From contig NC_089396.1 of assembly GCF_003171515.1 (NCBI RefSeq), forward strand, positions 1,178,001 through 1,242,000: a stretch of 64,000 nucleotides of DNA. The letters are read 5' to 3'. Source of the stretch: Pyrenophora tritici-repentis. Its lineage: Eukaryota; Ascomycota; Dothideomycetes; Pleosporales; Pleosporaceae. Shown here one piece after another: positions 55,026 to 64,000 of the stretch. A program made the position numbers and the translations under genes. Each line of letters begins with the position of its first letter. Position 1 is the stretch's first letter. Under the pieces are notes generated by a model that made no database searches, was not told where the DNA came from, and saw only the letters and a list, made by a program, of their open reading frames with translations.

Positions 55026-55841
55026 ACCATCTCCCGTTGATGTTTCTCAATTGCGAACTCGATTTGGCAAATTGGCTCGATTTCAGTGCAAACGACTGAG
55101 GTACTCCAGGCCAAATTGGACGTTAGCCAATGCGGTTGGATGTCACCAATACCGATACGATTCACGAACGCACCAGCGCCACAAGCACACCAGTTCATTC
55201 GTAATGTTTTAGCAGCGACACACGGGCGTTATGTTTGATTCATCAGTCGACTGCGGTCTGCCTCCGGGCACCAACAAGATGAAAATCGTCGGGTTTGGAT
55301 ATATTCTTAATTGCGCCATCATCCATGTACTATATTTCTCTCTCTTTTTTTAACCGGATTTCCTTGTGTGACAATGTATATACCATATTTAGGGTGGGTA
55401 AGATGATATGAAATTTTGCCATATGGCTAGGGCAAGAAGGGAAAGCCGAGACACATGCCGGCGTGAGTGTGTGAGAAGAAAGGAGAGAAAGATTTTCTTG
55501 CAACCAAAGAAGATGGTTGGATTGGAAAGAGACGGGACTGTTGCGCGTATGCGAGCATACGTTGTAGCTGCATCATCATCTCTCTAAAATTGAAAGCAAA
55601 GATTACCGTTTGGTTTACTATTTTGCATTTGCTCTATCTGAATGACGTGATTTGCTGTTACTACCATCTTGTCAAGATGGAGATAAGTTTACGATTGAGT
55701 GGGTTCCTGTCGCAATTTACGTGACTGCTCCCTGTGTTCTAAGGTTGTAGTGGCCGTGACTTACGGTGCCAAGACGCTAGCATCGCTCCCTCTTTGTTGC
55801 CCGTGCCGCTGCCTTCTCATCTTGTTACCATCTGCATAGAC
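55026..55841. other. Intergenic, no gene seen
   Basis: 3' flank of the WSC gene and promoter of the F-box gene. It is AT-rich around 55300-55720. No coding signal. Confidence 0.5.
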
Positions 55842-57242
55842 ATGGACAATCTTCCCAACGAACTGCTTCTCGAGATCTTCAATCACCTAAGCTCCGAGGA
55901 CAAATCTGATATCCTATCCGTCAGTGTCGTTAATCGCCGGTTTCATGGCCTTGCAAACGACGTCCTCTACAATAGCTACTCACTAGCTCAAGGAGATGCA
56001 GCACTTTTCATCTCTGCTATTGCATCGAAACCTCAACTTGCAAAGTGTGTTCGGCAGGTCAATTGGGATTGCCGGCCCAGAAGCAACTTTGCCCTGGTCA
56101 TTAATGACGCCTTTTTCTTTCTCCGACCCTTTTCGGCCGCAGAAGGTCGTCATATCAAGGAAACACTGGGTATACGGGGCTCGCTTTACACGGAAGATTT
56201 GAATAGGCGTTGCCATGAACTTGGACCCGAATCATATCTTTACACGTTCTTGTCATTTACCCCTAGAGTAAGCACACTCAATGTGGTCGCACCCTCGCAG
56301 TGGGATCGTCATAAGATATGGTTCAAGCCAGCCCTCGATTCTCAAATGTTCGCCCATTTACACACAGCAAGCATAATTGGCCCAATGCGTATCCACAGTG
56401 TTCTCCCGTTGTTCCTGGTTCCCTCGTTGCGAACTTTAACCTTGAATGATGTGGTATCTCATCGCAATCATGCCAGAGCAGGTGCGCAGGACGAATGGAG
56501 CACAAACAGCGAGGTTTATGAACGATTAGAAAGAGAAGGATCCTGGATCAAGAACTTTTATTTGACAAACTGCAACGAACCCGTCTCTACGATTGACAGA
56601 ATAATGGGGATATTCAGAAACCTCCAAATATTGGAAATTGAGCAATACGGGGGCGTCAGTTGGCATTACCCAGAACTGGATCTGCAGAAGCTGTTGCAAT
56701 CTTTTGGGCAGCAGCGTAAATCACTTACATCGCTCTCCGTTGCTACCAGCAATGTAGCACTGGACCCATGCGCTTTGGAGTGGCTGCAAGTTCTCACACA
56801 CGTCGAGAGCCTCTCGCTCAACCTGTCAGCCGAAACCAGAGAGGAAGATGAAAACATCAGCAACAAGATATCATCAGGCTTTTCGGACTGGCTGCCTAGG
56901 AACCTCAAACACCTCCGTCTCATCGTCAACGACCTTTCATTGCTTGGAAGGGATAGTCTATCCACAGGACCCTCAGAAGATACTGTAGACGCATTATTTG
57001 CCTTTTCAAAGAATGTAAAGGAGGTTTTACCTGACTTGCGCACGCTGGCTGTGGATGAGTGGGATGAGATGCTGGGCACGTTTGCATGCCAGACTGATTT
57101 TAAGCTGCTGCAGCAAGAATTTGCGCGCAAGGGGGTGCATCTGCTGGCGAGACCAAGGATCGCAGATGGACCGTATTTGTCCGATTCGGAAGATGTAGAG
57201 GAGGGGTGGGTTTGGGTGACGTGGATGGCACTTGAGGCGTAG
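55842..57242 (+). CDS. F-box protein
   Basis: Intronless, 466 aa from the ATG at 55842 (MDNLPNELLLEIFNHLSSEDKSD); a frame start at 55794 adds 16 residues before the F-box and is less likely. The F-box (about 2-45) should bind Skp1 in an SCF ubiquitin ligase. The remainder has irregular Leu-rich segments (for example LRTLTLNDV, LQILEIEQYG, LKHLRLIVNDLSLL) that suggest degenerate leucine-rich repeats for substrate binding. No target is known. It is unrelated in detail to the three F-box-like genes in the first 13 kb. Confidence 0.85.
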   Translation: MDNLPNELLLEIFNHLSSEDKSDILSVSVVNRRFHGLANDVLYNSYSLAQGDAALFISAIASKPQLAKCVRQVNWDCRPRSNFALVINDAFFFLRPFSAAEGRHIKETLGIRGSLYTEDLNRRCHELGPESYLYTFLSFTPRVSTLNVVAPSQWDRHKIWFKPALDSQMFAHLHTASIIGPMRIHSVLPLFLVPSLRTLTLNDVVSHRNHARAGAQDEWSTNSEVYERLEREGSWIKNFYLTNCNEPVSTIDRIMGIFRNLQILEIEQYGGVSWHYPELDLQKLLQSFGQQRKSLTSLSVATSNVALDPCALEWLQVLTHVESLSLNLSAETREEDENISNKISSGFSDWLPRNLKHLRLIVNDLSLLGRDSLSTGPSEDTVDALFAFSKNVKEVLPDLRTLAVDEWDEMLGTFACQTDFKLLQQEFARKGVHLLARPRIADGPYLSDSEDVEEGWVWVTWMALEA

Positions 57243-57502
57243 ACGAACATGTTAGAAGGAATAAGTCTTTTTCTCTCGTGCACATTATTATCCTCTACCG
57301 TAGGTCGGGGTTGTTCAATTCATGAAAGATGTGTAGATGGCATCCCTGTCGATAGCTGGAGTTGAGGCTCAACTACACGCGCCACGCGTTGCGACCTAGG
57401 CCCACAAATGCCCTGGTTCTCGACCGCCGACATCACTCTCCTACCTTTGCACCCTTGAGCCGCTCTCGCCTTTTATTTTGCATAGCATCTCAGTCGCGCA
57501 CG

Positions 57503-59027
57503 ATGAGTAAGATGTGGGAGGTAGATCCGGAGACGCGGAGCAAGGTACGTTGCTTCTTCTCCTGCGTCGTGGTGGGGGGTGCTAGGGGTCAATTGCGGAC
57601 TGAGGCCAGCACAGGCAATAAGTCCAAGATACGTAATTGACAAAGGCTAATTCTGTATTCTGTATACGCAGTTGTTGGAAATACAAAAGACAAACGAAAA
57701 CAACAAGTGCATCGACTGCAATGCGCCGAGTCCACAATGGGTACGCAACTGCCCTTCCTCTACGCGCCTACACGCCACAGCCTGCTACACTTGCTAAGAC
57801 ACAGTACACTAGGCCTCTCCCAAGCTGGGCATCTTCATGTGTCTTTCTTGTTCTGGAGTGCACCGCGGTCTTGGTGTTCACATCTCCTTCATCCGCAGCA
57901 TAACCATGGATGCCTTCAAAGGGTCGGAACTAGTGCGCATGGCTGCCGGTGGCAACAAGCCCTATCAGGATTTTTTCAATTCACACGAGTCCAACACGAA
58001 AGAAGGACGGACGTTTGAGGCTTCGTCTATACAAGAACGATACGATTCCGAGGCGGGCGACGAGTGGAAAGAGCGGCTAAGCTGCAAGGTCGAGGACAGG
58101 GAGTTTGACAAGAGCAACCTGCCCAAGCGGTTACCGAAAAAAGACAATGCCTCTGCAGCGGGAGTTGGTGCGCCGTTGAGTGGACGGGCAAGCGCAGCAG
58201 GAAGCAGAAGTCAGACACCGCTGGGCAAGACGCGAAGCAACGATGCAGCTTTCCAGCGGTCCGGCTCGCCCGCTCTCGGAACCAACGCCATGTCATCACA
58301 GAAGACCAAGAATGAAGCCTACTTCGCCAAGATGGGCCAGGAGAATGCAAACAGACCAGAGGGTGTTGCGCCCAACCAGGGCGGCAAATACGGCGGCTTC
58401 GGCAGCGAGCCGGATGCGTGGAAGAAGGATGATGAGCCGGGTGCGCCGCCTGCGCTTGATGATTTCCAGAAAGACCCCGTGGCCGCCCTTACCAAGGGCT
58501 TTGGCTGGTTAGGTGCGAGCGTGAGCAAGGTGGGAAAGACGGGCTACGAGGGCTGGGTAAAGCCCGGCATGGCAAAGGTAACATATCCATCTAACGGGTA
58601 CATTGTTCAACTAACAACCTCTGTGTAGCTCGCTGAAGCAGACCTCGCAGCCCAAGCACGCACAACCGCGGGCACCCTAGGCCAAACCCTGCAATCCGGC
58701 GTCGCAACCGCAAACACGCAATTCACCCGCTTCGTCGAAGGCGACACGGCTGCCTCGTCATCATCGGCACGCCGTGGCACCGCCAGCGCCGAGCCCGAAC
58801 GCAAAGACTTTTGGGAAAGCTTCGGTGCGGCGCCAAAGGGGCCGGCCAAGGATAAGCAGGACTTTTGGGATGAGTTTTCTACCGCGGGTGAGGCCAGGGC
58901 TAGTGGGGGTATGGAGAGGAAGAAGCCAAGTGGAATTGGCACGAGCGCTGTTAAGAAGGGAAGTGCGGGTGGTAGTAGTGGCATAGGTGGAGGGGGAAAG
59001 AAGGATGATGAGTGGGGGGAGTGGTAA
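57503..59027 (+). CDS. GCS1: ArfGAP, Gcs1/ArfGAP1 type
   Basis: GTPase-activating protein for Arf1 in Golgi and endosome traffic. The CDS is join(57503..57544, 57672..57740, 57813..58577, 58629..59027), 424 aa. The ArfGAP zinc finger is C27-x2-C30-x16-C47-x2-C50 and the arginine finger is Arg55 (GVHRGLG). The first two short exons were recovered from phase-0 splice sites. The middle is Ser/Ala-rich. A lipid-packing-sensor-like stretch (GFGWLGASVSKVGKTGYEGW, then AEADLAAQARTTAGTLGQTL) follows at about 275-330. The C-terminus has two [K/Q]DFW[E/D] motifs and ends DEWGEW, as in Gcs1/ArfGAP1 proteins. Confidence 0.94.
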
Positions 59028-60140
59028 GTAGGCCGGGTCAAGGGCTCCAGATGGTGGACTTTGGATGTAATCGGCGTTTGTTGGCTTGGAAGATGATGAG
59101 GTTAGAATTTACTTTTCTGACGTGAATCATGGTAATGAGGCTACCAAAAAAAATAAGGAGAGAGGATGGCATGATTTCTGTATCATGGTGGGGTTCTCTG
59201 ACGTCTCTGTTCTACATATCATCCTTTTCTTGTTTCCTGCGAAGATAATAGAGCAATTTTTGTTACAGTGGATTTTGAGACGCTGTAGCGACACTGGTAC
59301 CATGGTACAGTTCGACCTGAGGCACCACCCCAAGAAAAATACCGCATCCAAATGTCCTCAAATGATTACATTGACACAGAAAATTCGCCATCCAAGAGAC
59401 CCCCTAGCCCGAGAAGCTGTTGCCTTACACCCTTGTTTTCATAGTGAGGTGTTCTTTCTTCCCACAGCCCCACATCGCAGGTCATATGACACTCAGCTCA
59501 ATCATTCACTAAAACTTCTTTGTATAGCCTGAATTTTCTCCACAAATACTGCAGTTGGAACGTCATGTACTCTCTGGCCCTCATTGTTCGCTTGTCTCTC
59601 CCTCTTTCTCCGATGACGACCAGTGACGCTTCTCGATTTATTTAACAATTCGATGCCAATTGTAATGAGCACGTAAAAGGACTATCTTCATGTCGGATAT
59701 ATAATTCGATATCCATGGCTGTCTTCTGTGGCATAATTTGGTTAATACACGATACTCTGTTTAGCATATGATACCTCCACGCATCAATGTGATGTCAGCG
59801 CTGAAGAGTCAATGGAAGGGAACACTTCCAGGTAATGATCAGATGAAAGGTGGCTCGGAGATGGCGGGTCTAGGGGTTGTTTCTGTGGGCCAGGGTCAAA
59901 AGTGGAAGTTGCCATCTCCGCTAGCTACAGTGATGTAGTCGACAAAATGGCAACCTGGGCATAGCCACCGTTGTCCTCTCGTTATTTGATGCGAATAAAA
60001 GCCTCTCCAAACCCGTAGCATCTCCATCTCCCACACTTCCTACCACAATTGCAATTCTTCGTGGGTAAGCCAGTGTCTATTCATACCTTGTACAAAACGA
60101 GCTGATTCTTTCTAGACAAATACAAACGAGGCTTTTCAAC
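59028..60140. other. 1.1-kb intergenic tract, no gene seen
   Basis: A 148-codon frame (59086..59532) lies in the 3' flank of GCS1 and lacks domain or composition support. The last 150 bp form the promoter and leader of the secreted-protein gene. Confidence 0.5.
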
Positions 60141-61082
60141 ATGACTCGCCTCATTACCCTCATCTCGAGCACACTGCTCGCCAACATGGCTTTACTGTCC
60201 AATGCCAGATACCTGATCCTGCCTCCCAACTCGACGCACCAAGCTGCACCACTCGTCGAGTCAACCAATGTGACCGACGTTGGCCCTACCACGCACACCA
60301 ATAATAAACGTTACGACCCCGATGAAGCGGACGACGACTGGGGCGGCTTTCATAAGAATGTGTGGATGGGTCACCCTTGGCTAAGGCATCCCGTGTGCTA
60401 TGAATGCTACACCCAGGGCATCAGTCCGGAAACTCATGGAAATCACGATTATTCAATGGGCTGCTCGTTTACAAAAATGACTCCCCAGCTCTGTGGACCC
60501 CTTGTATACAAGTTCCGCGAGCCGGAATTGCCGCCTGATCCCACGTATCCAGACCCGCGGGGTCGTTTCCCGAAATTGGATATTGACCTTCACCGACATT
60601 CGAAAAAGGAGGACACCGACAAAGACACCAAAATCGACACCAACAGTAACAATGAAGAGAAGACGGCAGCGCTCACGGACCCCCATTCACCAGAACCTAT
60701 GACCACCACCACCCGTCACCTCTCACCCCGCCAGTACAGGGACCCCCAAACGCTCGGCCTCGACGACCACTGGTTGGCGGCAATATTTGACGATCATTGG
60801 AAGGATCTGCGCTGGGTCACGTTTGTACACCCATTTATCCCCGACCTCGAAGTGTGCGGCGTAGCCCATTGGCACGACCAGTTGACGCTGAGCTTAGATT
60901 GGATAACGATTCGCCAAGTCTCAACCGACTTTACTAGATGTGACCGTGCAGAGAATACTATTGATATTGGGCCCCCGAGATCAGGAAAGCCTCTTCGGGG
61001 TTTTTATAAGCCCCCGCCTCCTCAGGAAGGGACACACTGGCAGCCTTATGGTCCTCCGCCTAATCCAAATGCTTGGCCCTAG
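60141..61082 (+). CDS. Secreted protein of unknown function
   Basis: Intronless, 313 aa. A signal peptide (MTRLITLISSTLLANMALLSNA) is followed by a short propeptide-like region with a Lys-Arg pair (NNKRYDPDEAD), a possible Kex2 site. The mature part begins with an acidic segment and a Trp- and His-rich block (WGGFHKNVWMGHPWLRHPVCYECYTQG). It holds about six Cys in total, then a charged low-complexity linker (KKEDTDKDTKIDTNSNNEE) and a second Trp/His/Asp-rich block (DDHWLAAIFDDHWKDLRW). A Pro-rich tail (KPPPPQEG, YGPPPNPN) ends the protein. No domain recognised. It could be an effector-like or cell-wall-associated protein; this is speculation. Confidence 0.75.
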   Translation: MTRLITLISSTLLANMALLSNARYLILPPNSTHQAAPLVESTNVTDVGPTTHTNNKRYDPDEADDDWGGFHKNVWMGHPWLRHPVCYECYTQGISPETHGNHDYSMGCSFTKMTPQLCGPLVYKFREPELPPDPTYPDPRGRFPKLDIDLHRHSKKEDTDKDTKIDTNSNNEEKTAALTDPHSPEPMTTTTRHLSPRQYRDPQTLGLDDHWLAAIFDDHWKDLRWVTFVHPFIPDLEVCGVAHWHDQLTLSLDWITIRQVSTDFTRCDRAENTIDIGPPRSGKPLRGFYKPPPPQEGTHWQPYGPPPNPNAWP

Positions 61083-62478
61083 GTGTGAAATTTTGGAGAA
61101 CCAAAACTCGATCTGCATTGATATTGGGGGTGTGTTCGTTGGGGTGACTGAAGAGATGCACTTGTAGAAACCATGTTGCTAAAGGCTTTGCCCCATTGAT
61201 TATTGAGGCACAAAACACACGGTACAAACGCTTATGTGTGTGTTTCGAGTAATCCGTGTGATCTAAATGAGCTGTTTTAAATCTAAGCAGTGCCCCTACA
61301 TGCACAACGTCCAAACCTAGAGTCTCTTAGTTGGGACTAACGTAACGGGTAAAAAGGTATAAATACCCACCCCTTCTCTTCTCTTTGCTTCCTTCTACTC
61401 ACTTCGACCTCCCACCCTCTTCCCTTATTAAAACAAAACCACACATCCACGAATACCATGTACGACACTCGTGCCAAAAGCTCTTCAATATCTAGTCGCA
61501 AACATAAAAAACCGCCACAACATGGCCCGATGTCTTTCGGTCATGCGTGCCAGAATCTAAATCATGTGGACAAAAAACGAGATACCCAAGCTCATGAGTA
61601 CAGCACACTAGAATGCACGATATATAAACTGTCTTTTCTTCTTCTTCTTCTTCTTCTTCTTCTTCTTCTTCTTCTTCTTCCATTATTTTTGTAATCACCT
61701 ACTTCCCGATATATATCTTTTACTTTCTTCCGGTTTTATTTAACATCACCTAAGAAGTTGGTATGTATGAAGCACCACAAAAGCAGAACTATGACGTCCC
61801 GAAGGTTCGAAATTCGAAATATCCTAGCAGAAAACCTGCGTTTATAGTTCTTAGTACCTCCTCCTGCTATTCTTTTATTTTCTGTACGCAAAGGAGGTAT
61901 GGAATTATAAGGGTAGATAACTTTAAATCTGGTTTACACAAAAACACCTCTAGAATCCCGCTCATTTTTGAGACTACATGTCATCCCATCGTCTTGCTGT
62001 TGAACCTCTAAAGAGTAAAGAGCACTAAGATCGTTTACATATCTTCTTTGTGTTGGGAAGGACAAATTATTAGGAAAGCTGTCAAGGAAGAGGCATGACT
62101 TGTTGCCGTGCGTTTCTATCAGAAACGAGGAAGGTGCCCCTAGCAGAAAATATAAATGATAAGACTAAACAGCATATCATGTGTGACTAAAAATTCTTGC
62201 TGGATCATTAGGAACTTCAAGTTTGTAGGTGAGGAGTTCTATGAGAATAAGGTACAGGCAGCTACACCAGCCCCTCAAACAAAACACGTGAAGTTGCAAT
62301 GAACCATAAGATCGTCTCATTCAGTATTCAATGAACACAACGTATACGTCCCAAGTATCAGCCACCCAGAATCGACGAGTCGCCGCTCGCCATCGCCCAG
62401 AAGCAGCCAAAACGCCATACTATAACAGCCCATTATAATCGCCGCACCAAACACTCGCACCCAAGAACTTAACGCCAT
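61083..62478. other. 1.4-kb intergenic tract, no gene seen
   Basis: It lies between convergent gene ends. It contains a TTC microsatellite (61637..61681). A 78-codon frame at 61458 has a good start context but ends in repeat-encoded poly-Leu and is not accepted. Confidence 0.5.
61637..61681. repeat. (TTC)n microsatellite, about 15 copies
   Basis: An uninterrupted CTT/TTC triplet run, pyrimidine on the plus strand. Confidence 0.9.
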
Positions 62479-64000
62479 CTAGACAATCCCCTCCTGGAAC
62501 CTCTCCACCCCCCTTTTAATCTCCCTTACGATTTCAACCGCCTCATTCGTAGCCTGCGCCTCAAAATCATATCGCTTCGTCTCCCTCTCCTTGAAGACGA
62601 TAACGCGGAACATCTTCGGGTGCTTCTTGCTAACCTTGCTGCCAATGACACTGCTAAAATGCACGGTTGTGGTTTTTCCCTGGCCCTCGACACCAAAGCC
62701 ACCACGAGCACCGGTTTTGGACTCACCGGGCATGATATGCATATACTCGTTGTCGAGAGCGAGGATACGGGATGTTGAGGAAGCAAATGACATTGGTTGT
62801 TTGCGTAGAACGAGGTAGCGGCGGTAGTAGTTTGTTGCTGTGAGAGATAAGGCGCCTGAATCGCCGGTCCTTGCGAGTGGGTGGATTAGGCCTTGGCCGG
62901 AGACAGCAGCAGCGGTACGATCACCCTTCTTTGTCTTCTTTGGCGCTCCTCCCGTGCTGATGATGAGTGGGGCGTTGGGTGATGATGAGCCTGGTGATCC
63001 AGCCAGGCCAAATACCCCATCACCGACGTACCGGCGACGCACCAGATCAAGATCCATGCGCGTATCCAGTGCTTCTACCGTACGATCTGGTGGCGCTACG
63101 GTGGTGCTACCGGATACCTTGAGGATGTAGAGTGCTTTATCGAGCCGTAAGTCGTGGCAGACTTGGTCGAACAGATCAGCAATGTACGTATCAGTCGTGC
63201 AAGGTAGTGAAAAGTGTTTGGTGTGAAAGTTTTCGTCGGTGTAATGTATATTGACCGTCCTTGGGGCTCCAGTACGACTTGCAGCATGCGATTGGGGCAC
63301 CTTTGGAACGTCGGCGAGGTTGCTTGTGTCTTTACGCGTCGCCGTTGGCGCGAACGAGGGCCCAGTAATCGGATTTCTAAAACTCTTCGCACGACTGGGA
63401 AGGGGTTTCACGGGTTTCTTCTCTTCCTTTTCGGTAGGCCCGTCTTGTGACACGGCCGCACTGGCTGCTTCTTCGCTGTAGATTGGCGTAAGCTTCTCGT
63501 TCTCGACAAACTCTCGTTGAGTGGCCTCGACAAGCGCGAACTCATCCCATGGCTTTTCTCGTGCACGAGGTCTCATTCCACGAGCATTGTTGGATGCAAA
63601 GTCCTTCAACGACTTGTTTCTTGTGAGAGGTGGAAACTCGTCGTCGACTTCGCCATCGTCATACATGCGCATGACCCAGCGGTTTACATTAATCTGTTCG
63701 GGAGTTAGTGGCGGCTCTAGCTTCTCCTCTTGATATCGATGCAGGGCGTATCCGATGGCTTCAGCCACAGAAGGTCCTTCGCCTTTATCATTGAACTTCC
63801 TGATGAGAAGCTCAATGGGTTTCGAGGGCTTTGCAGAGAATGGGCAGTACAACTTGATATATAGAGGATTTTGCTGGGCTTCACTAGCTGCATTCCACAT
63901 GGCAAAGCGTTGCAGTGGATTCGATGGCTTCTGTTCCTTGGCCCGGAGAGCCTGAGTCAAGGCGCTCACTGGCAGCACGAAACTAATCGGGCGCGGTGGG
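62479..64000 (-). CDS. SIN1: TORC2 subunit Sin1/Avo1, N-terminus outside window
   Basis: Substrate-recruiting subunit of TOR complex 2 at the plasma membrane. At least 506 residues are present and the frame is open to the window edge (the GTG at 63978 is not the start), so the N-terminal part is missing. In order: a CRIM domain (NPLYIKLYCPFSAKPSKPI ... AEAIGYALHRYQEE ... FPPLTRNKSLKDFASN), which recruits AGC kinases; a linker; a Ras-binding-like ubiquitin fold (VNIHYTDENFHTKHFSLP ... LYILKVSGS); and a C-terminal PH domain (YYRRYLVLRKQPMSFASS ... FRVIVFKERETKRYDFEA ... VEIVREIKRGVERFQ). The PH domain binds phosphoinositides in relatives. No intron in the visible part. Confidence 0.92.
   Translation of the reverse strand, partial: PPRPISFVLPVSALTQALRAKEQKPSNPLQRFAMWNAASEAQQNPLYIKLYCPFSAKPSKPIELLIRKFNDKGEGPSVAEAIGYALHRYQEEKLEPPLTPEQINVNRWVMRMYDDGEVDDEFPPLTRNKSLKDFASNNARGMRPRAREKPWDEFALVEATQREFVENEKLTPIYSEEAASAAVSQDGPTEKEEKKPVKPLPSRAKSFRNPITGPSFAPTATRKDTSNLADVPKVPQSHAASRTGAPRTVNIHYTDENFHTKHFSLPCTTDTYIADLFDQVCHDLRLDKALYILKVSGSTTVAPPDRTVEALDTRMDLDLVRRRYVGDGVFGLAGSPGSSSPNAPLIISTGGAPKKTKKGDRTAAAVSGQGLIHPLARTGDSGALSLTATNYYRRYLVLRKQPMSFASSTSRILALDNEYMHIMPGESKTGARGGFGVEGQGKTTTVHFSSVIGSKVSKKHPKMFRVIVFKERETKRYDFEAQATNEAVEIVREIKRGVERFQEGIV

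Noticed and set aside
59086..59532. 148-codon frame downstream of GCS1
   Set aside because: It lies in the likely 3' untranslated region, has no domain, and its composition is not coding-like.
61458..61694. 78-codon frame with good start context
   Set aside because: The end is poly-Leu made by the TTC microsatellite and the start shows no recognisable motif.
1..64000. CRISPR array, rRNA genes, secondary-metabolite cluster, viral or intact autonomous transposon genes
   Set aside because: Looked for and not seen; the acetyltransferase, hydrolases and Zn2Cys6 factor are scattered and do not form a cluster with a backbone enzyme.

Overview
The window is nuclear DNA of a filamentous ascomycete (Pezizomycotina). 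The gene content and style suggest a dothideomycete such as a member of the Pleosporales, but that placement is inference. Most genes carry short introns, usually 46-75 nt, with GTRNGT-type donors, CTAAC/CTGAC branch points and YAG acceptors. Genes lie close together on both strands and there are no operons. Exon joins given here were worked out by hand from donor/acceptor sites and reading phase; every multi-exon model reported closes in frame.

Layout. 0-13 kb: the 3' end of an NNP nitrate transporter; three related genes with an LPRELRDEIY-type F-box-like N-terminus (1.7, 11 and 12.2 kb); a diverged ~150-180 bp tandem repeat (2.8-4.0 kb); PKA catalytic subunit; a GT8-like type II membrane glycosyltransferase; splicing factor Prp38; and an 851-bp element with 228-bp near-identical inverted arms (10.1-10.9 kb). 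13-25 kb: an HSL-type alpha/beta hydrolase, a Clr5-ankyrin protein, a small secretory or membrane protein and a Ubp12-type ubiquitin protease. 25-35 kb: an unrecognised coiled-coil protein, an IAH1-type GDSL esterase in six exons (the first only an ATG), a CLC chloride transporter, a possible small spliced gene, a secreted astacin metalloprotease and a tRNA-Thr(AGU).

35-47 kb: a seven-exon PTR2-type peptide transporter with a 16-bp x5 repeat in its promoter, a 2.7-kb gene-poor tract, an alcohol acetyltransferase, a small conserved-looking protein, a secreted histidine acid phosphatase with a Pho4/NUC-1-type CACGTGGG site in its promoter, and a divergent Zn2Cys6 regulator. 48-64 kb: an Atg33-like mitophagy protein divergent from a peroxisomal 2,4-dienoyl-CoA reductase (C-terminal AKL), a 3.1-kb gene-free tract, a WSC-domain stress sensor, an F-box protein, the ArfGAP Gcs1, a secreted protein of unknown function and the TORC2 subunit Sin1 (cut by the window end).

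Functionally the window mixes core signalling (PKA, TORC2/Sin1, WSC sensor), trafficking and turnover (Gcs1, Ubp12, Atg33) and nutrient acquisition (nitrate and peptide transporters, acid phosphatase, secreted protease, esterases). I see no biosynthetic cluster, CRISPR array or intact autonomous transposon. The least explained structures are the tandem repeat at 2.8-4.0 kb, the inverted-repeat element at 10.1-10.9 kb and the promoter repeat at 38.2 kb.
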